Below are positions 16,035 through 25,303 of a stretch of DNA of 64,000 bases, in pieces. Numbering within the stretch: position 1 is the first letter of the stretch; the number at the start of each line of letters is the position of its first letter. The notes below the pieces were generated by a model. The model worked only from the letters and a program-made list of their open reading frames with translations. It made no database searches and was not told the origin of the DNA. The stretch lies in the NCBI RefSeq assembly GCF_002994635.1, contig NZ_PVNL01000100.1, forward strand, positions 92,005-156,004, read 5' to 3'. This DNA comes from Enhygromyxa salina (GTDB lineage: Bacteria > Myxococcota_A > Polyangia > Nannocystales > Nannocystaceae). The position numbers and the translations under genes were made by a program.

Positions 16035-17582
16035 CTACTCGATCGGCGCCTGGGCCTCGATCTCCGCCGCGATGAACTCGGCGAGGGCGTAGACCGCCGC
16101 GACCTCCTCGGGGTCGGCCTCGGGCGGCGGGTCGAACACCAGCTCGCCGACCCGGCCGCTCGAGTTCCCGTGGCTGTACGAGAAGCCCCGCGCGTAGGCA
16201 CCCAGCAGATCGCCAGCGTTGATGCTCTGGTGGTGCAGGAGCACGGGCGCGTTCGAGGGCGAGTAGTCGCCGAGCCACGCCGTGACGACGGCGTCCTCGA
16301 CGGACAGGCCGGCGAACGAGCAGCCTTGAATCTGGCTCAGGGCCGTCGACGCCGAGACCGTAGAGCTGATCCCGCAGGCGGCGTGGAGGCTGGAGTGGGT
16401 GTTGCTGCGGAACCGAATCGACTCGAGGGCGATGTCCGAGTACCACGAGCCGCTGGGCGCGATCGACAGCGGCGGGGCCCAATCACCCGTGAAAAACACC
16501 GGGCTCTGCCAGTAGTGCATCACGATCGCGGCGAAGGCGAGCCCGGTCAGCGGGTCGTTGATGTCGGCGCTCATCCAGGTGCCGTTGGGGTCGTAGGGAT
16601 CGCCCCAGATGTCCGTGAAGAAGTTGGCCTCGTGGGACTCGAGGCTCTGCTCGGCCCCGAGCAGCGGGCGCAGGTTGTTGCCGCCGTAGCAATGGGCGAC
16701 GTGGACCGAGCCGACGTTGGCGTCGATGAACGACTTCCACAGCGCGGCGTAGCGGGACCAGCCGCCGACCACTTCGACGTTCTGCTGGTAATAGTTGGCC
16801 CCGGGCGCGCTCATCGAGTAGCCAAACAGGAAGCTCGACGGGGGCTGCGGCAGCGGCTTGGGGCGTTGAAGCAGGGTCACGCGGTCGGTCGAGACGCCGA
16901 CCGTGCCGTTGGGTCGAATCGTGATCACGGTGTTGGGGACCAGCGTGACCTCGGGCGCCTCGCCGAGCGTGAACTCGCCGTCGATCAGCGGCGCCCGCCA
17001 TCCGAGCGCCTCGGCGGTCGCGTAGACCGTGTCGTCCTCGGCGTCGACGAGCGGCTCGAGCACGAGCTTGTCCTCGCGGACCGCGAGCGTGGCGAACCCA
17101 CCGTTGGGGAACGCTTCGATCAGATCGGGGGCCCGCTCGGCCGCGAGCGAGGCCGCGAACCCGAGGCCGAGGCACCGCTGCATCTTGACCCCGTGGAGCT
17201 GCTCGCACAGCTCCGACGGTGACTTGGTGGTGGTCACCGGTTGCTCGTCGCCGACGCTGTACCCGACCCACTCGAGCGCCTCGACCCGCGCGCCGTAGGT
17301 GTCCGAGATCTTCAGGCCCTCGTCACTCTCGGTGCAGGTGTAGCGGTTCTTGGCGACCGTGCACTGGCTCGGCGTGAGATCGACGCAGCGGTCGTTCCAG
17401 TAGTCGAAGCAGGAGTTGACCTCGGGGAAAGCCACGTCCTCGTGGATGTCCCAGCTGTCGGAGACGACGACCGAGCGGAAGCCTTGGCTGGTGGTGGTGT
17501 CGTCGAGCTCGTCGAGGCCGCAGCCGGCGAGAGTCGAGATGCAGAGCAGGGAGACGGTGAACAGGGAGATGGGCTTGAACAT
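16035..17582 (-). CDS. hypothetical lipoprotein
   Basis: 515-aa predicted lipoprotein. The ATG at 17582 gives a signal peptide with lipobox LAGC (Cys about residue 21). The mature part begins with a Thr/Asp linker, then a Cys-containing region (SCFDYWNDRC, SQCTVAKNRYTC). A long domain has conserved-looking blocks FLFGYSMSAPGANYYQQNVE, HVAHCYGGNNLRPLL and AIVMHYWQSPVFF, and near the end SYSHGNSSGRVGELVF. No family was recognised. The cysteines fit disulfides in the envelope. It is a single gene converging on the terminator at 15975 and divergent from the gene at 17719. A long in-frame extension upstream of 17582 is Arg-rich and was not used. Confidence 0.8.
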   Translation of the reverse strand: MFKPISLFTVSLLCISTLAGCGLDELDDTTTSQGFRSVVVSDSWDIHEDVAFPEVNSCFDYWNDRCVDLTPSQCTVAKNRYTCTESDEGLKISDTYGARVEALEWVGYSVGDEQPVTTTKSPSELCEQLHGVKMQRCLGLGFAASLAAERAPDLIEAFPNGGFATLAVREDKLVLEPLVDAEDDTVYATAEALGWRAPLIDGEFTLGEAPEVTLVPNTVITIRPNGTVGVSTDRVTLLQRPKPLPQPPSSFLFGYSMSAPGANYYQQNVEVVGGWSRYAALWKSFIDANVGSVHVAHCYGGNNLRPLLGAEQSLESHEANFFTDIWGDPYDPNGTWMSADINDPLTGLAFAAIVMHYWQSPVFFTGDWAPPLSIAPSGSWYSDIALESIRFRSNTHSSLHAACGISSTVSASTALSQIQGCSFAGLSVEDAVVTAWLGDYSPSNAPVLLHHQSINAGDLLGAYARGFSYSHGNSSGRVGELVFDPPPEADPEEVAAVYALAEFIAAEIEAQAPIE

Positions 17583-17718
17583 GCGGGTGCTGTGCCTTTC
17601 GGGCTCGACCTCCCCTTGCGGCGCGCGGCCCCGAGTCTGACGGGCGCGCGGAAAATTGTTTGCTCGAACCCAACTCGGCGCCGCCCGAGCGGCGTGACGC
17701 CCAGCTACACTGGCGCGC

Positions 17719-20700
17719 ATGCGCACCGAGGTGCTCCTTCGCCAGCTCGCGCGTCTCGATCACAGCGAGCGCGTCGCAACCTTGGTCGCTCACGCGCGGG
17801 AGCTGCCGACCGAGCAGGCGCAGGCGCTGGCCCGCGAGCTGTGGTCGGGCGATGGTCATCAACGCATGCTCGCGCTGGTGGTCGCCGAGCAGTGCGACGA
17901 CATGCAGCTGATCTGGCGCGCGCTCGAGGATCCTGCGCGATCGCTGCGAGGGTGCGCGGCCAAGCTCATCGGTCGGCTGGCCCAGACGATCCCGGTGACG
18001 CTGCTCGACACCCTCGACACGCTGACGCTCGGCCGGGTGTACATGCAGGTGGCGCGGCATGGTCGAGCCGAGCTCGCCGAGGTCTTGGTCGACGGCCTGA
18101 TCGCGCGCGAGCGCTTCATCGAGGCCACGCGGCTGCTGTGCGTGTGCTCGACCGAAGCCGTGGCCGCGCGCCTCGACCACCCCTGGCCCGACGGTGTGTG
18201 GTGTCGGGTCGCCCGCTATCACCCGGCGCTGTTGGCCGCGCGGATCGAGGAGCGGTTCACGACCGACGTCGCCCGCCCGGATCTGATCTGGCGAGAGTTC
18301 GACGCCGGGGTGTGGCGCGAGCTCGCGCGCGCGCAACCAGCGACGCTGGCCGATTGGGTCGACCGCTTCGCCGACGCCGACTCGCTGCCGCCAGCGCTGC
18401 ACGCCGCGCTGCCGTGGCTGGTCTGTTGGTCGCCCGAGCGCGTGGTCGCGTGGCTGAGCTCGCGGATCGCCTGGACCTGCGCGAACGGGCTGCCCCGCGG
18501 GCTGACCAAGCGCGCCGTTCGGCTCGATGACGCGACCTTGGTGCCGCTGTGTCAGGGACTCGCGGCCACGGCTCCGGCGCGGCTGGGCGAGCTGGTGTCC
18601 GGGATGCCGCATGTCCGCCGCGGTCGGCTGTTCGAGCTGGCCGTCGCGCCGCTGGAGCTCGCGCGGATCGAGTGGCCGACCACGCTGCTCGCCCTGCTGC
18701 CGCTGTCGCTGCGCGATCGTGAGGCCGCGCGCATGCTCGAGCTTCGTCGCGCGCAGACCGACGGGAGCTGGCGCCGAACCCTGCTCGGCCTGCGCTGGAT
18801 CGAGCTCGCGCGGCCGCTGCTCGAGCTCGAGGGCCGCTCGGCGCAGGCGAGCGAGCGGGCCGAGGCCCATCTCGCGCTGATCCACAGCAGCGCCGGCTCG
18901 CGCGAGGGCATGCCGCAGACGCTCGCGTGGCTGCAGCGGACCCGAAACGAGCAAGACCCGGTCCGGCTGGCGGTGCTGTCCGGTCTGGCCGAGATCCCGG
19001 CGACCCGGTTCGACGACCCGGCGGCGCTCGACGCCGTGCTCGCGCCGATCTTCGAGGCCCGCGACACCTCGTGGGCGACCCGCCAAAAGGCCGCGCGCGT
19101 GGCCCAGCGGCTGCTGTGCGCCCACGCGACCGAGCCCGGGTCGCCGCTGTTCTCGCTGGGCGTGAGCATCCTCGAGCGGCTGGCCGGGCACGGCGGCACG
19201 CTGGATCTGCCGCGCCTCGACCACAACCTCCCGCGCGGCGCCGAGCGGGCGATCGTCGCGGTGCTGATGCCGTGGATCGAAGCCGCCGCCAAGCGCGAGC
19301 AGGAGACCCACCTGGTTCGGCTGTGGACGGCGCTGGGCAAGCGGGCCTGGCGAGTCCCCGAACTCGGCGCCGCGCTCGGCGAGCTGATCTGGCACGGGCA
19401 CAAGCGCAACGCTGGCCACGCGGCGCAGCGCTGGATCGAGGATCCCGAGACCCGCGACGTCCGGGTCCGCGAGCTGGTCAAGCGCGATCGCTCGGCGCTG
19501 TACCTGCACGCCGTGCTCGAGCACTGCCTGCGCCGACGCCAGGCCCTGCTGGTGGATCGCCTGGCTAGCCCGGCGCCGCGCGGGCGCTTCCACGACGGCA
19601 AGGTCGTCGTCGTCCCCATGATCTCGGACGAGCGCCTGTTCGGCAGGTGGACGACGGCGCTGCAACGTCAGTATCTGGATCTGATCGACGCGGCCGAGGC
19701 CTCGCCCAAACAATTTTCCCAGACCCGCGCGGCGCTGGTGGCCATGCGCGCACGCGTGCCGCTGACCCGCGTCGACGATCTTCAGGCCGCGCTCGCGTCG
19801 ACCGATGTCAACCTGCAGGAGGCCGCGCTCGGGGCCCTGGTCTGGCTCGACGACGCCGCGCCCGCGCTGCCGATCCTGCTCGAGCACCTCGACGGCGACC
19901 GGGCCCGGGTCGCCATGTACGCGATGCCACGCCTGGCCCGGCTGGTTCCGCGCGATCGCTTCGTCGACGCGATCGGCCAGCTGCTGGCGCGGCCGCGGCT
20001 GAAGGTCACCGTTCACAAGGAGGCCCTGCGGCTGCTGGGCCAGCTCGCGACCGGGCCCGCGCTCGCGCTGCTTCGAGCCAGCTGGGCCCAGCCGCTGCAC
20101 CGGGACGTGCGGATCGCCGCCCTGCATGCCGCCCGCGCCGTGCCCAGTCAGGCCGACGCGTGGGCGATCCTGAACGACGCGGCCCGGGATCCAGAGCCAG
20201 ACATCGCGCGCGCCGTGGTCGAGGTCGCGCTGGCCAGCGTGCCCGCGGTCTATCGCCCGCGCTACCTCGAGGTGATGGGGGCGGTCGCCGATCATGCCAG
20301 CCCGATCGCCCGCGCGGGCTTGTTCACGGCGCTGTACGGCGGCTGGTCCAGCGTCGCGCCAGCGCGCGCGACCGAGCTGGGCGCGCGAGTGGTCGGCCGG
20401 ATCGATCCCCTCGACTCGGCCGGTCCAACGGATCCATGGCGTCAGGCCGCGCAGGTCGTCGCCCAGGGCGCCCGCTCACCCGAGACCCACTCGACCTGCG
20501 CCGCGCTGCTCGACCGGCTGATCGCGGCTGCAGAGCTGGACGTCGCGCCTGCGGGCGAGCTCGACCAGGCCGCTCACCAGCGCCTGCGCGGCCTGCTGGA
20601 CGCCCTGATCATCGACCGCCATCCGACCAGCCTGCAGCTGCTCGAGCGGCTCGCGGCTCCCCTGCTCGCGCGCCCGCGTTGGTGGTTGCTCGGGGCTCGG

Positions 20701-21036
20701 CTGAAGCTCGCGGCCGCGGCCAACGGCGCGCTCGGCTCGACGCTGCTCGAGCTGGTCGCGGCGGCCCCGACGGCTCGGGCTGCGCTGCTGCTCGACGGCC
20801 CCGTCGGCGAGGCCGCGCGGACCAGCGCCCGCGCGTGGACCGACGACGAGGTGACCGCGCTGATCGATCAGCTGATCACCAGCGAGGCCAACGCCCGGAT
20901 CCTCGCGCTGCCGCTGCTGCGCGAGCTCGGCCCGCGCTCGGGCTGGAGCGCCCCCTTCACCGCTCGTCTGGCCCGGCTGCGCGAAGACCCTGACCTCGAC
21001 GTGCGGACCGCCGCGCTCGAGCTGTGGACCAGCTGA
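17719..21036 (+). CDS. large helical-repeat (HEAT-like) protein
   Basis: 1105-aa soluble protein starting at ATG 17719. Composition is strongly helical and Leu/Ala rich throughout, with repeating helix pairs containing motifs such as LARELWSGD, ALEDPARSLRGCAAKLIG, DVNLQEAALGALVWLDD and DVRIAALHAARAVP. These resemble HEAT/armadillo-type repeats that build protein-binding superhelices. No enzymatic motif, signal peptide or membrane segment is visible. It stands alone, ending 17 bp before the convergent channel gene. A scaffold role is inferred from the fold only. Confidence 0.75.
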   Translation: MRTEVLLRQLARLDHSERVATLVAHARELPTEQAQALARELWSGDGHQRMLALVVAEQCDDMQLIWRALEDPARSLRGCAAKLIGRLAQTIPVTLLDTLDTLTLGRVYMQVARHGRAELAEVLVDGLIARERFIEATRLLCVCSTEAVAARLDHPWPDGVWCRVARYHPALLAARIEERFTTDVARPDLIWREFDAGVWRELARAQPATLADWVDRFADADSLPPALHAALPWLVCWSPERVVAWLSSRIAWTCANGLPRGLTKRAVRLDDATLVPLCQGLAATAPARLGELVSGMPHVRRGRLFELAVAPLELARIEWPTTLLALLPLSLRDREAARMLELRRAQTDGSWRRTLLGLRWIELARPLLELEGRSAQASERAEAHLALIHSSAGSREGMPQTLAWLQRTRNEQDPVRLAVLSGLAEIPATRFDDPAALDAVLAPIFEARDTSWATRQKAARVAQRLLCAHATEPGSPLFSLGVSILERLAGHGGTLDLPRLDHNLPRGAERAIVAVLMPWIEAAAKREQETHLVRLWTALGKRAWRVPELGAALGELIWHGHKRNAGHAAQRWIEDPETRDVRVRELVKRDRSALYLHAVLEHCLRRRQALLVDRLASPAPRGRFHDGKVVVVPMISDERLFGRWTTALQRQYLDLIDAAEASPKQFSQTRAALVAMRARVPLTRVDDLQAALASTDVNLQEAALGALVWLDDAAPALPILLEHLDGDRARVAMYAMPRLARLVPRDRFVDAIGQLLARPRLKVTVHKEALRLLGQLATGPALALLRASWAQPLHRDVRIAALHAARAVPSQADAWAILNDAARDPEPDIARAVVEVALASVPAVYRPRYLEVMGAVADHASPIARAGLFTALYGGWSSVAPARATELGARVVGRIDPLDSAGPTDPWRQAAQVVAQGARSPETHSTCAALLDRLIAAAELDVAPAGELDQAAHQRLRGLLDALIIDRHPTSLQLLERLAAPLLARPRWWLLGARLKLAAAANGALGSTLLELVAAAPTARAALLLDGPVGEAARTSARAWTDDEVTALIDQLITSEANARILALPLLRELGPRSGWSAPFTARLARLREDPDLDVRTAALELWTS

Positions 21037-21053
21037 CTGATCGAGCGTCCGCG

Positions 21054-23432
21054 CTACTTGGATCGTCGGTTCAAGACCTTGCGCAGGTCCGCCTCGTCCT
21101 CGGCGAACGCCAGCACCCGATCCCCCGCGCTGAGCACGGTGTGGAGCGGCGGGTTGACCCGCAGGCGCCGGGCGATCGCGGCCTGCGGGCTGCTGTCTTG
21201 CACGTCCGACGCCTCGTACGCGAGCCGGCCCTGGTGCCCACGGTACAGCCCGATCGGCACGATCCCGGCCCGGCCCTGAGCGGTGAACAACAGCTTGCGA
21301 AGCTCTCGCCAGGTCTTGCCGTGAAAGCTCTCCGACAGCTCCACGGTGTACAGCTCGGAGTTGTCGTCGCGGAAGCTGACGATGTCGTTGAACAGCTCGC
21401 CAAAGGTTGGATCCACGCACGCGGTGGCCAGCCACGCGTCGGCGAGCTGGCGGGCCGGGACCGGGACCAGCCAGCGCGAGAAGGGATCGAACAGGCCGTC
21501 GGCGGCGTCGCCGTTGGTCGCCTCGACCAGGGTCACGGGCACCGTCGCCCGGGCCCCGCGGGCGTCGTCGCCAGCGAGCGCGGGCGAGTGGACCGAGGGT
21601 GAGACGCCCAGCGCCGCGTGCTTGCTGGCCTCGAGCCGGGCGCCGGGATCCAGGCGCACGCACGCGTGGTGAACGGCGCGAGCGATCCGCAGCGGGTGAT
21701 AGCCACCCTGCAGCACGATCACCCGCGCGGCCCGGGGCAGGCGCAGATCGACGAGGTCTTCCGGGACCTCGGGGTTTTGTTGGTAGATCGTCAGGCCGCG
21801 GACCTTGGTGAGCTGCTGGCGGACTCGGGGCGGCAGCGTGTCGGACACGACCACGTGGATCGAGCGCTGGCGCAGCGGGCCGGGGCTGCGCAGGACTCGG
21901 ACCAGCTGCAGCATCTCTTCGCGGAAATTCAGGATCACGATGTGATTGCGCAGCCGCCGAAACAGGCGCATCTGGTCGCGCGACAAGATGCTGGTCAGCG
22001 CCGCGGTGAACCACGCCAGCAAGCCCAAGCCAGCGATCGTCGCGGCCGCGCCGATCACCCGCGCGGTCGAGGTCTTGAGCGACTCGCTGTCGAAGTTGCC
22101 CGTCGCGAACATGTTCATCTCCCAGAACGAGTCGTTGAGGGTGCGAACTCGGGCGTTGCTGTCGTGCTCGAGGTTCCAGACCACGATCGTCGCGGCCACG
22201 ACGATCAGCAAGAACCCGGCGAAGGGCACGAGCGGGTTGGACAGCTGGCCCTCGAGGTTGCCGCTGAGCGGGTTGCCCAGCAGGCCCTTGCGACGCAGGA
22301 ATCGGCGCAGCAACACCAGCAGCCCGGCGGCCAGCGCGAGCGCGGCGAACACCTTGGCCCAGTAGATCGCAAAGTCGCGGCGCTCGGTCAGGCCCGCGCC
22401 AGGGTGCAAGGGGACCGGCTCGCGCTCGGCGAAGTCGCGCCAGCGCACCGCCACCGGCGGCAGGCCCTCGACCGGGTTGTGCTCGATCCAGCGCAGCCCG
22501 GCGATCAGGTCCTGGACCTGGGCGTCGCTCAGCGCGTCGACGCCGTCGCGGCGGGCCGTGAGCACGACCGTGCTCACGCACACGCTGGGCACCCCAAACT
22601 CGAGCCCCGGATAGCTATGGGCGTCGATCTGGCAGATTCGATAGTAGGGGAAGCCGTCGATCAGGCGCTCGATCACCGAGCTGGGCAGCGCGTTGAGCCC
22701 GGCCATGCCCGAGGCCAGCAAGCCCGCGATCGCGTCGTCGCCGATCTCGGTCGTGCGTAGCATCATCAGGAGCTCGCCGTTTTGCATCGCCGCCATCGCG
22801 GCCTTGTTCTTGATCGGCAGCGAGTTGACGTCGTCGAGCGTGAGCCCGGCGGCGCCAAGGATCACCTTCGAGGTCTCCATGCTGCCCGAGCCCAGCTGCC
22901 CGACGAAGATCGGGCGATCGCCGACGGAGCTGAAGTCGTCGAGGCGGACCGGTCGACGGACGATCACGTGGACCGCCGAGTCGTCGATCGCCGCGACCAG
23001 CTGCAGCTCGACGCCCGCGAGCTCGGCGGACGAGAGCTCGCACATCCACCCGCTCTGGGCCCCGTCTTCGAGCGCATGATCCCCGACCGCCGAGGCGGCG
23101 AACGCCTCGGCGGCGACGTCGTACTGGACCAGCGCCGCGTCGACCTCACCGCGCGCGAGCTTGCGGACGTTGTCGCATGAGCCCCCGGTGTTCTCGACGT
23201 GGATCCGCGTGCTGACGTCGACCTGCGCGAGCGCGTCGGCGAGCGCGTCGCCGGTCTGCGAGAAGCCGCCGCCCTTGCTGCCCGCACCAAACCGGATCGT
23301 GCCCGCGGGCAGCGGCGCGAGCTCGGCCGGCTCGGCTGCCGGATCCTGGGCGCGGGCGACCGGGGTCCACCAGGTGATCCAGACCACAAGCACAGCCACC
23401 AGTAACGCCGCGAGCTTGGCCGGCCGACTCAC
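21054..23432 (-). CDS. TAXI-type binding domain fused to CASTOR/POLLUX-like ion channel
   Basis: 792-aa membrane protein. GTG 23432 overlaps the upstream stop by four bases (GTGA) and opens a signal sequence or anchor (AALLVAVLVVWITWW). Residues about 40-335 match a TAXI/TRAP-type solute-binding domain (IRFGAGSKGGGFSQTG, GSGSMETSKVILGAAGL, INxK-like IKNKAAMAAM, ending in an IDGFPYY-like segment). Then come TM1 (about 345-365), TM2 (about 385-407), a pore loop with candidate filter FATGNFD (442-448) and TM3 (about 460-485). The filter recalls the AxxGN filters of plant CASTOR/POLLUX channels. From about 494 (RNHIVILNF) the C-terminus carries RCK-like nucleotide-binding folds. This predicts a channel gated by an extracytoplasmic ligand. 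Ion and ligand are unknown. Confidence 0.82.
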   Translation of the reverse strand: MSRPAKLAALLVAVLVVWITWWTPVARAQDPAAEPAELAPLPAGTIRFGAGSKGGGFSQTGDALADALAQVDVSTRIHVENTGGSCDNVRKLARGEVDAALVQYDVAAEAFAASAVGDHALEDGAQSGWMCELSSAELAGVELQLVAAIDDSAVHVIVRRPVRLDDFSSVGDRPIFVGQLGSGSMETSKVILGAAGLTLDDVNSLPIKNKAAMAAMQNGELLMMLRTTEIGDDAIAGLLASGMAGLNALPSSVIERLIDGFPYYRICQIDAHSYPGLEFGVPSVCVSTVVLTARRDGVDALSDAQVQDLIAGLRWIEHNPVEGLPPVAVRWRDFAEREPVPLHPGAGLTERRDFAIYWAKVFAALALAAGLLVLLRRFLRRKGLLGNPLSGNLEGQLSNPLVPFAGFLLIVVAATIVVWNLEHDSNARVRTLNDSFWEMNMFATGNFDSESLKTSTARVIGAAATIAGLGLLAWFTAALTSILSRDQMRLFRRLRNHIVILNFREEMLQLVRVLRSPGPLRQRSIHVVVSDTLPPRVRQQLTKVRGLTIYQQNPEVPEDLVDLRLPRAARVIVLQGGYHPLRIARAVHHACVRLDPGARLEASKHAALGVSPSVHSPALAGDDARGARATVPVTLVEATNGDAADGLFDPFSRWLVPVPARQLADAWLATACVDPTFGELFNDIVSFRDDNSELYTVELSESFHGKTWRELRKLLFTAQGRAGIVPIGLYRGHQGRLAYEASDVQDSSPQAAIARRLRVNPPLHTVLSAGDRVLAFAEDEADLRKVLNRRSK

Positions 23433-24244
23433 GCGCCCACCTGCATGCCCGGCTGCTCGCCCGCTTGATCCTGCTCGTCGCCCGACACCAACACCATCAG
23501 GCACACACACTCGCTCAGGCGCGTGCGCGGGCCTGGGTTGACGACCACGTCGATCGGCTGCCCGCCCTCGCCGCGGCCCTTGGCCACGCCGATCACCGTC
23601 ATCGCCCGACCGGCGCTGTCGCACTCGAGGGTCAGCGCGGCGTCGGCGAAGCTACCGGCGCGCAGGTCCTCGGGGATCGCCAGGCTCCGGACATGGTGGC
23701 GGCCGCTCAGCAGGCCCACGATGAACTGAAACACGCCCAGATCCACGCACGCCTGCCCGAGCAGGGCCGCGCGCAGGTGACCCGGATAAAACACGTTGGA
23801 GACCCCGAGCCCGACGAACTCGAACGCCGCCTCGGGATCCTCGATCTCGACCAGCACGTTGGGGCCGACCTCGTCGCCGCAGGCGCGACGGATCGCGGCG
23901 CAGGTCAGGCGCGAGGCCGAGTCGGGCTCGTCCACGCCCGCGCGCGGCAGCACGATCACCGAGCGAGCCGCGACGATGTCGACGTCGCTGACGAGCCGGC
24001 CTGGATACGCGTCGGAGCCCGGCTTGACGTCGATCGCCAGGGTGCGGACCTCGACCCCTTGCACGTGGTGGGTGGTGAGCGGCGCGTTGCCATCGCGCAC
24101 GCAGGTGATCCGGTTCACGCCGACGCTGGTGATCGTGCGCGCGAGCTCGTCGATCAACCCCGCGCTCGCCGGTGACCAGTGCAGCACCACGACGCCTGGG
24201 CCGCGCGTCGATCCAGCTTGATCATCTTGGTCTGGATCGCTCAC
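23429..24244 (-). CDS. RCK/TrkA-N-like cytosolic partner of the channel
   Basis: 271-aa soluble protein from GTG 24244; its stop overlaps the channel's GTG start. Strand-helix alternation (VVVLHWSPASAGLIDELA, NRITCVRDG, SVIVLPRAG, NVLVEIEDPEAAFEFVGLGV, then a helical LGQACVDLGVFQFIVGL) matches RCK/TrkA-type regulatory domains, as in the C-terminal half of CASTOR-like channels. A classic GxGxxG is not evident, so nucleotide binding is uncertain. Translational coupling to the channel gene strongly suggests a regulatory subunit. The last residues are Glu/Gln rich. Confidence 0.72.
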   Translation of the reverse strand: MSDPDQDDQAGSTRGPGVVVLHWSPASAGLIDELARTITSVGVNRITCVRDGNAPLTTHHVQGVEVRTLAIDVKPGSDAYPGRLVSDVDIVAARSVIVLPRAGVDEPDSASRLTCAAIRRACGDEVGPNVLVEIEDPEAAFEFVGLGVSNVFYPGHLRAALLGQACVDLGVFQFIVGLLSGRHHVRSLAIPEDLRAGSFADAALTLECDSAGRAMTVIGVAKGRGEGGQPIDVVVNPGPRTRLSECVCLMVLVSGDEQDQAGEQPGMQVGA

Positions 24245-24292
24245 TGCGGCAGCGACGATGCCGAGCGCTGGAGCGAGGTGTCAAGCGCGTGT

Positions 24293-25303
24293 ATGCTCCG
24301 CTCGACCGCGCCCCTGGCCGCCCGTGGTGCTCTGCACGCTTGGACGCAATCAATGATCCAGGGCACGACGCTCTCGCTTCCCGCTCTCGCCGCTGTGTTC
24401 GGCCCGCAAGCGGGCGCGGCCGCGATCGACCCCGCGCTGGTGTGGCTGGTCGCCGCCGCGCTGGTCTCGGGGATCATGGCCTACGTGGGCGCCATGGTCG
24501 GGCTCGTGCTCGGCCAGTTTCGGCTGCCGCTGTTGGTGGTCGCGCTTGGCTCCGCTCCGGCCGCGGCGGCCTCGAACCTGGCGATCTCCTCGCTCGGCGC
24601 GGGCACTGGCGCGTTCGCCCACGCCCGCGAAGGCCGGGTCGAGCTGCGCTTGTTGCTGAGCATTGGCGTGCCCTCGGCGATCGCGGCGTATGTGTCGTCG
24701 CGCAGCGTCGAGAAGCTCGAGGCGTGGTGGATCGAGGCGGTGATCGGCGCGACCTTGCTGATCTCGGCGCTGCCGCTGACCCGCAGGGCCATGAAGATCC
24801 ACCGGTCGAGCGCGACCACGTCGAGCCCCGCCGACCCGAGCCCCGCCAAGTCGAGCCCCGCCAAGTCGGACCTGCCAGGGGGCGACGCACCACCCGGCGC
24901 GACCGACAGCCCCGCCGAACCACCGCGACTACGCGGCGGGCTGCTCGCGCTCGAGGTCTTGATCGGTGTGGCCCTCGGCGCGCTCTCGGGCGTGGTCGGC
25001 CTGCTGCTCGGGACCCTGCGACTGCCCGCGATGCTTCGCCTGGGCGTGAGCGCACCCAAGGCCGCGGGCACCAACATGGCGATCGGCTTCTTCACTGGCG
25101 TCGCTGGAGCGCTCGGGGCGATCGGCAGCGGGCGGGTCTCCCTGCTCGCGTTTGCGACCGTCGGCGGCGCGACCTTCGTGGGCGCGTGGCTGGGCGCGAA
25201 GCGGACCAAGTCACTGCCGACGGCGCGACACCTCGCGCTGATCGCGATCGTGTTGGTCGCGGTCGGGGTCTGGCTGATCTCCAAGGCGATAGCGGGCCGG
25301 TAG
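24293..25303 (+). CDS. TauE/SafE-family permease
   Basis: 336-aa integral membrane protein with two halves of about four membrane segments each, separated by a low-complexity Ser/Pro/Ala/Lys linker (about 175-215; SPAKSSPAKS). The second half opens LLALEVLIGVALGALSGVVG, and GTNMAIGFFTGVAGALGAI is typical of the TauE/SafE (DUF81) permeases, which move sulfite, sulfonates or other organic anions. ATG 24293 is chosen, with a GAGCGAGG ribosome-binding-like stretch upstream; ATG 24353 is an alternative. It is divergent from the RCK-like gene, and its last 93 bp overlap the chemoreceptor gene on the opposite strand. Substrate unknown. Confidence 0.8.
   Translation: MLRSTAPLAARGALHAWTQSMIQGTTLSLPALAAVFGPQAGAAAIDPALVWLVAAALVSGIMAYVGAMVGLVLGQFRLPLLVVALGSAPAAAASNLAISSLGAGTGAFAHAREGRVELRLLLSIGVPSAIAAYVSSRSVEKLEAWWIEAVIGATLLISALPLTRRAMKIHRSSATTSSPADPSPAKSSPAKSDLPGGDAPPGATDSPAEPPRLRGGLLALEVLIGVALGALSGVVGLLLGTLRLPAMLRLGVSAPKAAGTNMAIGFFTGVAGALGAIGSGRVSLLAFATVGGATFVGAWLGAKRTKSLPTARHLALIAIVLVAVGVWLISKAIAGR

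Noticed and set aside
17323..20295. A 990-codon minus-strand frame across the helical-repeat gene
   Set aside because: Arg/Gln/Pro/His-rich shadow with no motif; the plus-strand frame is a continuous helical repeat protein.
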